Below are positions 9,296 to 18,557 of a DNA stretch of 64,000 nucleotides, in pieces (position 1 is the first letter of the stretch; each line of letters starts with the position of its first letter). This DNA is from Rhodoferax lacus (lineage in GTDB: Bacteria > Pseudomonadota > Gammaproteobacteria > Burkholderiales > Burkholderiaceae_C), in NCBI RefSeq assembly GCF_003415675.1, contig NZ_QFZK01000005.1, forward strand, positions 124,001-188,000. The letters are read 5' to 3'. A program made the position numbers and the translations under genes. The notes beneath the pieces are model-generated. The model worked only from the letters and a program-made list of their open reading frames with translations, was not told the DNA's origin and did no database searches.

Positions 9296-9326
9296 AAAAA
9301 AAGGGCATCTTGCGATGCCCTTTTTG
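9296..9326 (-). terminator. intrinsic terminator after icd, bidirectional in form
   Basis: The stem AAGGGCATC/GATGCCCTT with a short loop is flanked by seven A's on the left and five T's on the right. On the minus strand it ends icd with a T-run. It also insulates the divergent side of the dicarboxylate carrier's regulatory region. Confidence 0.85.
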
Positions 9327-9365
9327 CTGAGCCAGCCGCTTGGCTGGATCAAAGCTTCACACCGC

Positions 9366-11597
9366 TCAGGCCGTTTCCAGCGCCGCGTTGAAGGTGGCGC
9401 TGGGTCGCATGACGGCGTCCACCTTCTTGGTGTCGGGCAGGTAGTAGCCACCGATGTCCACTGCATGGCCTTGCACGGCCTTGAGTTCTTCGGTGATTTT
9501 CTGCTCGTTGTCGGTCAGGGCCCGGGCCAGCTTGCTGAAGCGGGCTGCGAGCTCCTTGTCTTCGGTCTGCGCGGCGAGTTCCTGGGCCCAGTACATGGAC
9601 AGGTAGTACTGGCTGCCACGGTTGTCGAGCTGGCCGGTCTTGGGCGATGGGCCCTTGTTGTTGTCCAGCAGCTTGCCAGTGGCAGCGTCCAGGGTCTTGG
9701 CCAAAATTTTGGCCTTGCTGTTGCCGGTCTTGATACCCAGGTCTTCCAGGCTCACTGCCAGGGCCAGGAACTCGCCCAGGGAATCCCAGCGCAGGTGGTT
9801 TTCTTCCACCAGCTGTTGCACGTGCTTCGGAGCCGAGCCGCCGGCACCGGTTTCGTACATGCCGCCACCCGACATCAGGGGTACCACGGACAGCATCTTG
9901 GCGCTGGTGCCCAGTTCCATGATGGGGAACAGGTCGGTCAGGTAGTCGCGCAGGATGTTGCCGGTGGCGCTGATGGTGTCCAGGCCGCGGATGACGCGCT
10001 CCAGCGTGTAGCGCATGGCGCGCACCTGGCTCATGATCTGGATGTCCAGGCCGGTGGTGTCGTGCTCGTGCAGGTACATCTTCACCTTGGTGATCAGCTG
10101 CGCTTCGTGCGGGCGGTACTGGTCCAGCCAGAACACCACGGGCATGCCGGAGTTGCGGGCGCGTGTTACGGCCAGCTTGACCCAGTCGCGAATCGCGGCG
10201 TCCTTGCACTGGCACATGCGCCAGATGTCACCGGCTTCCACGTTCTGGCTCAAGAGCACTTCGCCAGTGGCTACATCGGTGATGTTGGCCACGCCGTCTT
10301 CGGCAATCTCGAAGGTCTTGTCGTGCGAGCCGTATTCTTCGGCCTGCTGGGCCATCAGGCCCACATTGGGCACGGTGCCCATGGTCTTGGGGTCAAAGGC
10401 GCCATGCCATTTGCAGAAGTTGATGATCTCCTGGTAGATGCGGGCGAAGGTGGATTCAGGCATCACGGCCTTGACGTCCTTCAGGCGGCCATTGGCGTCC
10501 CACATCTTGCCGCCATTGCGGATCATGGCGGGCATGGAGGCGTCCACGATGATGTCGTTGGGCGAGTGGAAGTTGGTAATGCCCTTGGCCGAGTCGACCA
10601 TGGCCAGCTCGGGGCGGTGCTCGTGGCAGGCGTGCAGGTCGCGCTTGATTTCGTCCTGCTTGCTTTGCGGCAGGCTGGCGATCTTGCCGTACAGATCGGC
10701 CATGCCGTTGTTGACGTTGACGCCGAGTTCCTTGAACAGGTCGCCGTGCTTGGCAAATGCGTCCTTGTAGAAGATCTTGACGCAGTGGCCGAACACGATG
10801 GGGTGCGACACCTTCATCATGGTGGCCTTGACGTGCAGGGAGAACATCACGCCAGTCTTGCGCGCGTCTTCAATTTCCTGCTCATAGAAGGCTTCCAGGG
10901 CCTTTTTGCTCATGAACATGCTGTCAATCACCTCGCGGTCCAGCAGCTTAGTGCTGGGCTTGAGGACAATGGTCTTGCCGCTTTTGGTGATGAGTTCCAT
11001 CTTGACTTCGCGGGCGCGGTCCAGGGTCATGGACTTTTCACCGTGGTAGAAGTCGCCGCTGTGCATGTGCGACACGTGCGAGCGCGAAGCCTGGCTCCAC
11101 TCGGCCATGCTGTGCGGGTTCTTGCGGGCAAATTCCTTCACGGCCTTGGGCGCGCGGCGGTCCGAGTTGCCTTCTCGCAGCACCGGGTTGACGGAAGAGC
11201 CAATGCACTTGGCATAGCGCGCGCGGATGGCTTTTTCTTCTTCGGTCTTGGGTGCTTCGGGGTAGTCGGGCAGGGCGTAGCCCTTGCCCTGGAGTTCGCG
11301 GATGCAGGCAATCAGCTGGCCTACCGAGGCGCTGATATTGGGCAACTTGATGATGTTTGCTTCGGGTTTGAGGGTGAGCTTGCCGAGTTCGGACAGGGTG
11401 TCGGGCACACGCTGTGCCTCGGTCAGGCATTCGGGGAAGGCCGCCAGCACGCGCGAGGCCACCGAGATATCGCTGGACACCACCTTGACGTCGGCCGCGG
11501 CGGCAAATTTTTGCACGATGGGCAAGAACGCACAGGTCGCCAGCAGGGGCGCCTCGTCCGTCAGGGTGTAAATGATGGTGGATTTGTCGGCGTTCAT
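9366..11597 (-). CDS. icd: isocitrate dehydrogenase, NADP-dependent, monomeric type
   Basis: A 743-residue enzyme of the large monomeric IDH class (usual length about 740), unrelated in size to the 416-residue dimeric type. It oxidatively decarboxylates isocitrate to 2-oxoglutarate in the TCA cycle. Recognisable blocks are [12 protein letters not shown] near residue 85, [18 protein letters not shown] near 130, [20 protein letters not shown] in the middle, and the C-terminal [19 protein letters not shown] lies about ten bases before the ATG, a strong site. The gene is followed by a clear terminator and appears monocistronic. Confidence 0.97.
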   Translation of the reverse strand: MNADKSTIIYTLTDEAPLLATCAFLPIVQKFAAAADVKVVSSDISVASRVLAAFPECLTEAQRVPDTLSELGKLTLKPEANIIKLPNISASVGQLIACIRELQGKGYALPDYPEAPKTEEEKAIRARYAKCIGSSVNPVLREGNSDRRAPKAVKEFARKNPHSMAEWSQASRSHVSHMHSGDFYHGEKSMTLDRAREVKMELITKSGKTIVLKPSTKLLDREVIDSMFMSKKALEAFYEQEIEDARKTGVMFSLHVKATMMKVSHPIVFGHCVKIFYKDAFAKHGDLFKELGVNVNNGMADLYGKIASLPQSKQDEIKRDLHACHEHRPELAMVDSAKGITNFHSPNDIIVDASMPAMIRNGGKMWDANGRLKDVKAVMPESTFARIYQEIINFCKWHGAFDPKTMGTVPNVGLMAQQAEEYGSHDKTFEIAEDGVANITDVATGEVLLSQNVEAGDIWRMCQCKDAAIRDWVKLAVTRARNSGMPVVFWLDQYRPHEAQLITKVKMYLHEHDTTGLDIQIMSQVRAMRYTLERVIRGLDTISATGNILRDYLTDLFPIMELGTSAKMLSVVPLMSGGGMYETGAGGSAPKHVQQLVEENHLRWDSLGEFLALAVSLEDLGIKTGNSKAKILAKTLDAATGKLLDNNKGPSPKTGQLDNRGSQYYLSMYWAQELAAQTEDKELAARFSKLARALTDNEQKITEELKAVQGHAVDIGGYYLPDTKKVDAVMRPSATFNAALETA

Positions 11598-11762
11598 CGT
11601 GGCTTACTCCTTGTGTTCATTGAGCGGGATTTCGCATTGCAGCATTCGATCTTACGTGAGGCGCTTGCACCCTGGCTTACAGCCGGGGGATTCTAGAACC
11701 CATTTCTGCGGCTGGAACTGTCCTGCATCAGAGGGCGGACTGGTATCCGGCACTTTGCACAC

Positions 11763-12599
11763 TCAAAAGGTCTTCAGGATGGCCTGGTGCAACGCGGGCG
11801 TGATCTCGGGCAGCACGCCAAACCAGGCCTGGAAGGCCGGGCGTGCCTGGTTGAGCAGCATGCCCAGGCCATTCACGGTGGGGTTGCCGCGCAGGCGGGC
11901 GGCTTGCAGCAGCGGGGTTTCCAGCGGGATGTAGATGGCGTCCGACACCAGCGCCGTGGTGGGCAGGCGGTCCAGCGCGATGTCCAGATCGGGCTGGCCG
12001 TGCATGCCCTGGTTGGTGGTGTTGACCAGCAGGGCCACGTCACTCAGGGCTTCGCTGCGCTCGCTCCAGTCGTAGACCGCAACCGCCGCGCCAAACTCGT
12101 CGGCCAGGGCTTGCGCCTTGCTGCGGGTGCGGTTGATCAGGCGGACTTCGGTGGCGCCTTGGTCCAGCAGGCTGAGTACCACGGCGCGCGCTGCGCCCCC
12201 CGCGCCCAGCACGGCGGCCGGGCCGGCGTTGGCAGCCCAGTCGGGCTTGGCATCCCGCAGGCTCTGCAGGTAGCCAAAGCCGTCGGTGTTGAAGCCGTGC
12301 AGCGCGCCCTCGGGCGTGACCACAATGGTGTTGACCGCGCCCATGCGGCGGGCCAGCGGGTCCACCACGTCCATCAGCTTCATGGCCTCCACCTTGTGCG
12401 GGATGGTGACGTTGCAGCCGGCCAGGCCCAGGGCTTTGAGGCCGCGGATGGCGTCTTCCAGCCGGTCGGGCTGCACCGGGAACAGGCCATAGGCGCCTTG
12501 AAGGCCGTACTGGCGGATCCAGTGGTTGTGGATGGTGGGCGAGCGGGAGTGGGCCACGGGCCAGCCCATCACGCCTGCCATCACGAATTGGTTTGCCAT
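11763..12599 (-). CDS. aroE: shikimate 5-dehydrogenase
   Basis: A 278-residue NADPH enzyme reducing 3-dehydroshikimate to shikimate in aromatic amino acid synthesis. Motifs: VAHSRSPTIHN near the N-terminus (shikimate binding), NVTIPHKVEAM (catalytic Lys), NTDGFGYL, the nucleotide fold GAGGAARAV, and the NRT phosphate-binding motif NRTRSKA typical of NADPH-using AroE. The frame is open upstream to 12776, but ATG 12599 gives the normal length and has AAGGA ahead of it. It is divergent from the chromate transporter, 115 nt away. Confidence 0.95.
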   Translation of the reverse strand: MANQFVMAGVMGWPVAHSRSPTIHNHWIRQYGLQGAYGLFPVQPDRLEDAIRGLKALGLAGCNVTIPHKVEAMKLMDVVDPLARRMGAVNTIVVTPEGALHGFNTDGFGYLQSLRDAKPDWAANAGPAAVLGAGGAARAVVLSLLDQGATEVRLINRTRSKAQALADEFGAAVAVYDWSERSEALSDVALLVNTTNQGMHGQPDLDIALDRLPTTALVSDAIYIPLETPLLQAARLRGNPTVNGLGMLLNQARPAFQAWFGVLPEITPALHQAILKTF

Positions 12600-12714
12600 T
12601 TGCGGGTGTCCTTGTATTTTTTGAACTGGCGCCATTATCCAAACAAGCGCGGCCTGTTTGGCACCGGGCCTTTGCGGCCATACTTGGCAGCACCTTTTTG
12701 ATTGCGCACTTGCG

Positions 12715-14079
12715 ATGACCTCCAGCCCCACAGCTTCTGACGCACCTGTCGCACCCATCACACCCGAGGCCCCCACTTTCTGGCGGGCGTTTGCCTACTG
12801 GCTGCGTCTGGGCTTCATCAGCTTTGGCGGACCGGCCGGGCAAATTGCCATCATGCATGAGGACCTGGTAGAAAAGCGCCGCTGGATTTCGGAGCAGCGC
12901 TTTCTGCATGCCCTGAACTACTGCATGGTGCTGCCCGGCCCGGAGGCCCAGCAACTGGCCACCTACATCGGCTGGCTGATGCACCGCAAGCGCGGTGGTC
13001 TCGTGGCGGGCATGCTGTTTGTGCTGCCTTCGCTATGTATCCTTATTGCACTGTCCTGGGTGTACATGGCCTTCGGGCAGGTGCCTGCGGTGGCCGGAGT
13101 GCTGTATGGCATCAAGCCTGCGGTCACGGCCATTGTGGCTGCCGCCGCCTACCGCATTGGTTCGCGGGCCCTGAAGAACCATTGGCTGCGCGCCATTGCC
13201 GTGCTGGCCTTTGTGGCCATCTTTGCGCTGGACTTGCCGTTTCCGGTGATCGTGCTGGTGGCGGGTGTGCTGGGCTACCTGGGTGGCCGCTATCGGCCGG
13301 CACAGTTTGCAGTGGGCGGCGCGCATGCGGGCGGAACGAAGGCCGCGGGCCCGGCCGTGATCGATGACGCCACGCCCACGCCACCCCACGCCCTGTTTTC
13401 CTGGGCCCGCTTTGCCCGGGTGCTGGTGGTCGGGGTGGGGCTGTGGCTGGCCGCTATGGGGGTGCTGGTGGCCTTGTACGGCTGGGACGCCACGCTGTCG
13501 CAAATGGCCTGGTTCTTTACCAAGGCCGCGCTGCTGACCTTTGGCGGCGCCTATGCCGTGCTGCCCTATGTGTACCAGGGAGCGGTGGAACACTTTCACT
13601 GGCTAAGCCCTTTGCAGATGGTGGACGGCCTGGCCCTGGGTGAGACCACACCGGGGCCGCTGATCATGGTGGTGTCCTTTGTGGGCTTTGTGGGCGGCTG
13701 GACGCAGGCCATTTTTGGCAGCGGCTCGCTCCTGCTGGCCGGGGCCGTGGCGGCATCGGTGGTGACCTTCTTCACCTTCCTGCCGTCCTTTGTGTTCATC
13801 TTTCTGGGCGGCCCCTTCATCGAGTCCACCCATGGCAACCTGAGGTTCACCGCGCCGCTCACCGGCATCACAGCAGCCGTGGTGGGTGTCATCGTCAACC
13901 TGGCGGTGTTCTTTGCCTGGCATGTGCTGTGGCCCACGGGATGGGCCGGGCGCTTCGAGTGGGCGGCTCTGGCCATTGGCGCGGTGGCCGCGCTGGCGCT
14001 GTTTCGCTACAAGGTGGGCGTGATCCGGGTGGTGCTGGGGGCGGGTTTGGCGGGACTGGCCTGGCAGCTACTTCGCTAG
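12715..14079 (+). CDS. chrA: chromate transporter, two-domain ChrA type
   Basis: A 454-residue membrane protein built from two homologous CHR halves. The first half opens with RLGFISFGGPAGQIAIMH and contains CMVLPGPEAQQLA; the second carries LLTFGGAYAVLPYV and ALGETTPGPLIM, the corresponding repeats. Long ChrA proteins export chromate; some members have other or unknown oxyanion roles. I started at ATG 12715, which removes an unlikely N-terminal stretch that overlaps the divergent promoter region. The stop codon lies in a small inverted repeat (AGTCCC/GGGACT, 14078-14096) shared with the end of the convergent GFA gene. Confidence 0.9.
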   Translation: MTSSPTASDAPVAPITPEAPTFWRAFAYWLRLGFISFGGPAGQIAIMHEDLVEKRRWISEQRFLHALNYCMVLPGPEAQQLATYIGWLMHRKRGGLVAGMLFVLPSLCILIALSWVYMAFGQVPAVAGVLYGIKPAVTAIVAAAAYRIGSRALKNHWLRAIAVLAFVAIFALDLPFPVIVLVAGVLGYLGGRYRPAQFAVGGAHAGGTKAAGPAVIDDATPTPPHALFSWARFARVLVVGVGLWLAAMGVLVALYGWDATLSQMAWFFTKAALLTFGGAYAVLPYVYQGAVEHFHWLSPLQMVDGLALGETTPGPLIMVVSFVGFVGGWTQAIFGSGSLLLAGAVAASVVTFFTFLPSFVFIFLGGPFIESTHGNLRFTAPLTGITAAVVGVIVNLAVFFAWHVLWPTGWAGRFEWAALAIGAVAALALFRYKVGVIRVVLGAGLAGLAWQLLR

Positions 14080-14095
14080 TCCCGCGGGAAGGGAC

Positions 14096-14512
14096 TCACT
14101 CTGGCAAGGCCACGTTGTGCGCACCACCGCTGGAGGAGGGCACCCCGGGCTCGATGGCGTAGTAGTCACCCGCCTCCGCGGTGTAGATGTGGGCGGCAAT
14201 GTGCAGGCCTTGTGGCGCATCCAGGCTGCCAGCGGCAATCGACACGCGGGGCCCGCCTGTTTCCTCGAAGAACAGGCTGGCGCCACAGACATTGCAAAAG
14301 CCGCGCCGGTAGCCCGGCACCGCGCTGTACCACTGCAGGCTGCTCTGCTGCAGCAGCGTAAAGTGCTCCCGCCGGCAGGCCGTGGCCGCCACAAAATGGC
14401 CGCTGGTGCGGCGGCACTGCTCGCAGTGGCAGGCAATGATGTCGCGCAGCTTCCCGCTCACCGCATAGCGCACGCCGCCGCAGGCACAGCCGCCAAAAAT
14501 GTTGGTTGTCAT
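14096..14512 (-). CDS. GFA-family protein (glutathione-dependent formaldehyde-activating fold)
   Basis: A 138-residue zinc protein of the GFA/Mss4-like fold. The cysteine pattern is clear: GCACGGV near residue 9, CHCEQCRRTSG near 30, and FCNVCGASLFF around residue 73. The founding member was proposed to condense formaldehyde with glutathione, but most relatives have no proven function. GGAG is placed well before the ATG. It is convergent with chrA and divergent from phaR. Confidence 0.85.
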   Translation of the reverse strand: MTTNIFGGCACGGVRYAVSGKLRDIIACHCEQCRRTSGHFVAATACRREHFTLLQQSSLQWYSAVPGYRRGFCNVCGASLFFEETGGPRVSIAAGSLDAPQGLHIAAHIYTAEAGDYYAIEPGVPSSSGGAHNVALPE

Positions 14513-14570
14513 TCAGTTCTCCAAACAGTGCATTAGGGTAATCCTGTTGTGTAAATGAATAGCGGCTCCC

Positions 14571-14590
14571 TAGAATGTGCTGCAGTGCAG
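14571..14590 (+). promoter_or_regulatory. candidate phaR promoter with overlapping TGC-rich operator
   Basis: TTGTGT (14547) and TAGAAT (14571-14576), 18 bp apart, form a plausible promoter. Just downstream TGCTGCAGTGCAG (14578-14590) is a TGC-rich inverted sequence covering the expected transcription start. PhaR repressors are known to bind TGC-rich sites and repress their own gene, so autoregulation is inferred. Confidence 0.35.
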
Positions 14591-14625
14591 TACATTGGTC
14601 TGCAACACAGAACGCTCCAGACAAC

Positions 14626-15075
14626 ATGCCAAAAACCGCCAATAAAGAACCCGGCTCCACCGAGCGGATCATCAAGAAGTACCCCAACCGCAGGCTTTAC
14701 GATACCGACACCTCCAGCTACATCACCCTCACCGAGATCAAGCAACTGGTCATGGACAGCGAGGCCTTTGTGGTGCGCGACGCCAAGACCGGCGATGACC
14801 TCACTCGCAGCATCCTGCTACAGATCATCCTGGAAGAAGAAGCCCACGGCTCGCCCATGTTCACCGCGCCGGTGCTCTCCAACATCATCCGTTTCTACGG
14901 CCACACCCTGCAGGGCTTTATGGGTGGCTACCTGGAAAAGAACATGCAGGCCCTGATGGACATGCAGTCGCCCGTAGTCAAGGGCGTGATCGGCACCAAC
15001 ATGTTCACGCAGATGCAGGAGCAGATGCAAAAGCAGACCGAGCAGTTTTTGGGCAGTCTGGGCATCAAGCGCTGA
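14626..15075 (+). CDS. phaR: polyhydroxyalkanoate synthesis repressor PhaR
   Basis: A 149-residue DNA-binding regulator. The N-terminal PHB/PHA accumulation domain is unmistakable: [21 protein letters not shown], followed by the segment ending LQIILEEE. The C-terminal part is Met/Gln-rich and helical ([16 protein letters not shown]), the portion thought to contact PHA granules. It represses phasin genes until PHA accumulates. I chose ATG 14626; the frame is open 17 codons upstream but would include the promoter. phaC and phasin genes are not in this window. Confidence 0.93.
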   Translation: MPKTANKEPGSTERIIKKYPNRRLYDTDTSSYITLTEIKQLVMDSEAFVVRDAKTGDDLTRSILLQIILEEEAHGSPMFTAPVLSNIIRFYGHTLQGFMGGYLEKNMQALMDMQSPVVKGVIGTNMFTQMQEQMQKQTEQFLGSLGIKR

Positions 15076-15106
15076 CCCTTTGAAAAGGTGTCCCCGCAAA
15101 TGCTGG

Positions 15107-15112
15107 GACAAT
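15107..15112 (+). promoter_or_regulatory. candidate -10 box abutting the rimO start codon
   Basis: GACAAT is followed by six bases (CGGGGC) and the ATG at 15119, the same geometry as at 3913. No Shine-Dalgarno sequence is present. A leaderless rimO mRNA is possible; no well-spaced -35 is visible. Confidence 0.3.
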
Positions 15113-15118
15113 CGGGGC

Positions 15119-16534
15119 ATGAGCGAAGCCACCCCATCCACTGTCCCCACCCTGGCCCCGGCCAACAAAATCCCCAAAGTCGGGTTTGCGTCCCTGGGCT
15201 GCCCCAAGGCCCTGACCGATTCCGAGCTGATCCTCACCCAGCTCAGCGCCGAGGGTTACCAGACCTCCAAGACTTTCCAGGGCGCTGACATCGTCATCGT
15301 CAACACCTGCGGCTTTATTGACGAGGCCGTACAGGAAAGCCTGGACACCATCGGTGAAGCATTGGCCGAGAACGGCCGCGTCATCGTTACCGGCTGCCTG
15401 GGCGCCAAGACCAGCAAGGACGGTGGCAACATGGTGCGCGAGCTTCACCCCCGCGTGCTGGCCGTGACCGGCCCGCATGCCACGCAGGAAGTGATGGACG
15501 CTATTCATTTGCACCTGCCCAAGCCGCACGATCCGTTTACCGACCTGGTGCCCAACACCTTTGGCGTGGCCGGCATCAAGCTCACGCCGCGCCACTACGC
15601 CTACCTGAAGATCAGCGAGGGCTGCAACCACCGTTGCACCTTCTGCATCATCCCTAGCATGCGCGGCGACCTGGTGAGCCGCCCCATTGGCGATGTGCTG
15701 ACCGAAGCGCGCGCCCTGTTTGAAGGCGGCGTGAAGGAACTGCTGGTGATCAGCCAGGACACCTCGGCCTATGGTGTGGATGTGAAGTACCGCACGGGCT
15801 TCTGGGACGGCAAACCGGTCAAGACCCGTATGCTGGATTTGGTGCAGTCGCTGGGCGAACTGGCCGCCCCCTATGGCGCCTGGGTACGCCTGCACTACGT
15901 GTACCCCTACCCCAGCGTGGACGCCATCCTGCCGCTGATGGCCAGCGGCCTGGTGCTGCCCTACCTGGACGTGCCTTTGCAGCACAGCCATCCCGATGTG
16001 CTGCGCCGCATGAAGCGCCCGGCCAGCGGCGAGAAGAACCTGGAGCGCATCCAGCAGTGGCGCGAAATCTGTCCGCAGCTGGTGGTGCGCAGCACCTTTA
16101 TTGCCGGCTTCCCTGGTGAGACGGAAGAGGAGTTCCAGCACCTGCTGGACTTTCTGGAAGAGGCGCAAATCGACCGCGCCGGTTGCTTTGCCTACAGCCC
16201 TGTGGACGGTGCTGCGGCCAACGAGTTGCCCGGCATGTTGCCACCCGAGGTGCGTGAAGAACGCCGCGCCCGCTTCATGGCGGTGGCCGAGCGTGTCTCC
16301 GCCGCCCGCCTGCGCCGCCACATTGGCGCCACCATGCAGGTGCTGGTGGATTCAGCCCCCGGCATGGGCAAAAAGGGCGGCACTGGCCGCAGCTATGCCG
16401 ACGCGCCGGAGATCGACGGCATCGTGCGCCTGCTGCCACCTGAAAAAATCAGCAAGACGCTGAAGGTGGGTGAATTCACCAAGGCGCGCATTGTGGGCAC
16501 CGAGGGGCACGACCTGGTGGCGCAGCCTTTCTAG
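15119..16534 (+). CDS. rimO: ribosomal protein S12 methylthiotransferase RimO
   Basis: A 471-residue radical-SAM methylthiotransferase that adds a methylthio group to an aspartate of ribosomal protein S12. The N-terminal UPF0004 domain has its cluster cysteines in [14 protein letters not shown] and TGCLGAK. The radical-SAM cluster is [17 protein letters not shown], with Cys169, 173 and 176. A C-terminal TRAM domain follows. The end SLGCPKA plus the GDLVSRP segment fits RimO rather than MiaB. I started at ATG 15119; upstream codons are unlike the family. It is convergent with the RNase II-like gene, with repeat element B in between. Confidence 0.95.
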   Translation: MSEATPSTVPTLAPANKIPKVGFASLGCPKALTDSELILTQLSAEGYQTSKTFQGADIVIVNTCGFIDEAVQESLDTIGEALAENGRVIVTGCLGAKTSKDGGNMVRELHPRVLAVTGPHATQEVMDAIHLHLPKPHDPFTDLVPNTFGVAGIKLTPRHYAYLKISEGCNHRCTFCIIPSMRGDLVSRPIGDVLTEARALFEGGVKELLVISQDTSAYGVDVKYRTGFWDGKPVKTRMLDLVQSLGELAAPYGAWVRLHYVYPYPSVDAILPLMASGLVLPYLDVPLQHSHPDVLRRMKRPASGEKNLERIQQWREICPQLVVRSTFIAGFPGETEEEFQHLLDFLEEAQIDRAGCFAYSPVDGAAANELPGMLPPEVREERRARFMAVAERVSAARLRRHIGATMQVLVDSAPGMGKKGGTGRSYADAPEIDGIVRLLPPEKISKTLKVGEFTKARIVGTEGHDLVAQPF

Positions 16535-16600
16535 GCTTCGGTGGTCTGTTGTGGCCACGTTCTGACTGTTTCGTACGAACATTCGCCTGCGTGTGGGTGC

Positions 16601-16668
16601 GCAGGGGAGCCGGGGCGAGCTCCTCATGGTGGAGTACCACAAATCGTCGCCCGCCCCGGCTCCCCTGC
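16601..16668 (+). repeat. hairpin B1, core in forward orientation
   Basis: Arms 16601-16620 and 16649-16668 pair over 20 bp with one A-C mismatch around a 28-nt loop. The loop matches A1 except that the apical stem is GTGG/CCAC instead of GCGG/CCGC: both strands changed, keeping pairing. The tetraloop AGTA and the CTCAT/AAATCG internal loop are unchanged. Confidence 0.85.
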
Positions 16669-16766
16669 TTACAGGTGCGTTGTTGCGTTCATAAGGAAAT
16701 GCCAATACCGTTTCACTGCTCCTGGTCTTGTGCACTGGTATTCAAGCGTTGCGTTTGCAGGGGGTC

Positions 16767-16840
16767 GCGCGGCAAGGGGATACGCCGGGCGACGATTTGT
16801 GCTCGCACCATGAGGAGTCCGGCGTATCCCCTTGCCGCGC
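16767..16840 (-). repeat. hairpin B2, core in reverse orientation
   Basis: Perfect 22-bp arms at 16767-16788 and 16819-16840. On the minus strand the loop has CTCAT, apical stem GTG/CAC with a CGAG tetraloop, and AAATCG. The outer arm part GCGCGGCAAGGGG is shared with A2, while the inner part differs but remains complementary. Confidence 0.85.
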
Positions 16841-16903
16841 AGCGAGCGAAATAGCCTCACTCTTGCTGCCATGGCGGCCAGAGTCCCGAAGTGACTTCAA
16901 ACC

Positions 16904-18388
16904 CTAAGCCTCAACAGCAAAATCAATAAACCCGCGCTCCACATTGGTAGACACCAATCGCACCCGCAACTTGGCGCCAATGGCCGGGCCCGTGCTGACC
17001 AGCAGCTTGCCTTCCACCGGCGGATTAAGCAGCCGCACCCACACGCCGTCCGGCGAATTACCGGTGACGATGGCGTTGAACACCTCGCCTGTGCGTGACT
17101 CCAGCACCAGCGCCGCATCCGACTTGCGCATGCGCCGCTCCACCTTGCGGGCTGCATCTTCCTGGCGCGTGCAGTGCTGCGCCAGCGTGGCCAGTTCCTC
17201 CAGCGAGTACGGCGGCGTCTGGCCTGCCAGGGCGGCCTTGAGCATGCGCGAGGTGATCAGGTCGGGGTAGCGCCGATTCGGCGCCGTGGAGTGCGTGTAG
17301 TCGCGAACGGCCAGGCCGAAGTGGCCGATACCTGTTTCGCCCGGCGCCTCCACCACGTACTCGCCCGAACCCATGAGCTTGATGATGACCAGCGACAGGT
17401 CGGCAAAGCGCAGCGGGTCGGCTTGGTGGCGCTTGGCCAGAAAGGCTTCCAGGGCCCGGGAGTCCGGGGTGTTGGGCAAGTCCTCGCCGTATTCCTTGGC
17501 CACCGCCACAATGCGCAGCCAGCGATCGGGAGAGCGCACCACGCGGCGCAGGGAGCCCGCACCGGATTGACCCAGGTAGCGCGCGTTACAGCCGTTGGCG
17601 GCAATCATGAATTCCTCAATCAGCTGGCGGGCGCGGTTTTGCTCCTGCTGGGCGATGCCAACCACCTGCTCGCCTTCGAACAGGGCGCGCGGCGCAAACG
17701 TTTCGAATTCCAGCGAGCCTTTGGCGTGGCGCAGAACGCGCATCTTCTGCGCCAGGGCGTCCTGCTGGCGCAGCTGCAAGTCCATGCCCGGCACGCTCTG
17801 CGCGGCGACCGGCAGGGGGCCCGAGCCGTCGATCCACAGCGACACCGCGTCATAGGCCAGCTTGGCCTGGTTGTGCACCGTAGCGCGGTACAGCGTGGCC
17901 TCCTGCAACTGGCCGTCGCTGGCAAACAGCATGTCGGTCACCACGGCCAGGCGGTCCACACCTGCGCCCAGAGAAGTCAGGTTGGTGGAGAGCCTCTCGG
18001 GCAGCATGGGGAAGATGCAGGCCGAGGTGTAGATGGTGGCGGTGTTGGTGCGCGCATGGTCGTCCAGGGCGCTGCCTTTTTTGACCAGGGCATCGACATC
18101 GGCAATGGCCACCAGCAGACGCGTGCGGCCGCCTTTCAGCGCTTCGCACACGGTGAGCTGGTCCAGGTCCAGCGAGTCGTCGTTGTCGATGGAGCACCAC
18201 AGCAGGCTGCGCAGGTCGCGCACGGCAGGGGTGCTGTCGCTTGCCGCGCCCGCAATTGAGGCCAACTCCTGCAGCGCCTGGGCCGAGAAGGCGGTGAGCA
18301 ACTGGCGCTCGCGCATGGAGGCAATGGCAATGCGAACCAGGTCGCTGCGGTGGTGTGGTGGGCGGGCTCTGAAGGTGGAGGCAGACAT
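16904..18388 (-). CDS. RNB-domain ribonuclease, RNase II-like, without N-terminal cold-shock domains
   Basis: A 494-residue protein dominated by an RNB exoribonuclease domain. The acidic active-site motif reads SIDNDDSLDLDQ near residue 66; the second half has HFGLAVRDYTHSTAPNRRYPDL, which includes the conserved arginine region of RNase II/R. Compared with RnR in this window (IDGEDARDFDDA) the last motif Asp is Gln. There is no clear cold-shock pair at the N-terminus, and only a short S1-like C-terminus (GVWVRLLNPPVEGKLL). It should degrade RNA 3' to 5', but substrate choice may differ. A -10-like AATAAT ends five bases before the ATG. Confidence 0.85.
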   Translation of the reverse strand: MSASTFRARPPHHRSDLVRIAIASMRERQLLTAFSAQALQELASIAGAASDSTPAVRDLRSLLWCSIDNDDSLDLDQLTVCEALKGGRTRLLVAIADVDALVKKGSALDDHARTNTATIYTSACIFPMLPERLSTNLTSLGAGVDRLAVVTDMLFASDGQLQEATLYRATVHNQAKLAYDAVSLWIDGSGPLPVAAQSVPGMDLQLRQQDALAQKMRVLRHAKGSLEFETFAPRALFEGEQVVGIAQQEQNRARQLIEEFMIAANGCNARYLGQSGAGSLRRVVRSPDRWLRIVAVAKEYGEDLPNTPDSRALEAFLAKRHQADPLRFADLSLVIIKLMGSGEYVVEAPGETGIGHFGLAVRDYTHSTAPNRRYPDLITSRMLKAALAGQTPPYSLEELATLAQHCTRQEDAARKVERRMRKSDAALVLESRTGEVFNAIVTGNSPDGVWVRLLNPPVEGKLLVSTGPAIGAKLRVRLVSTNVERGFIDFAVEA

Positions 18389-18393
18389 GGTCC

Positions 18394-18399
18394 ATTATT
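18394..18399 (-). promoter_or_regulatory. candidate -10 box abutting the RNase II-like start codon
   Basis: On the minus strand AATAAT is followed by GGACC and the ATG at 18388. There is no usable ribosome-binding site. This is the third -10-to-ATG arrangement of this kind in the window. Confidence 0.3.
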
Positions 18400-18557
18400 G
18401 ATCTTTGCCATGTGCCCCATGCCTGAATGGAGGCATATTGGGAGCGTGCTGCAACACCGCGCAGGGTAAAGATTTGCTTACCGAAGCCTTTCCCTGTTCC
18501 ATGTCAGTGACGAAGTGATCGCTTTGCAACAACATAGGCAAAAAGCAAAGTACCCAC

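Larger units (their letters stand above)
16580..16862. repeat. intergenic paired-hairpin element, copy B (fills the 369-nt gap 16535-16903)
   Basis: Same architecture as copy A: hairpin B1 (16601-16668), a 98-nt spacer, hairpin B2 (16767-16840), then an imperfect GAGCGA/TCACTC repeat. Outer flanks and spacer words match copy A (AATACCG at 16704-16710; TCTTG then CTGGT at 16726-16739). It lies between the convergent genes rimO and the RNase II-like gene, so it could end transcripts from both sides, though no T-runs follow the stems. Confidence 0.8.

Noticed and set aside
9234-11696. An 820-codon open frame on the plus strand across icd
   Set aside because: It is antisense to a clear monomeric isocitrate dehydrogenase. 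GC-rich codon use leaves antisense frames free of stops; the product is His/Gly/Gln-rich and matches no family.
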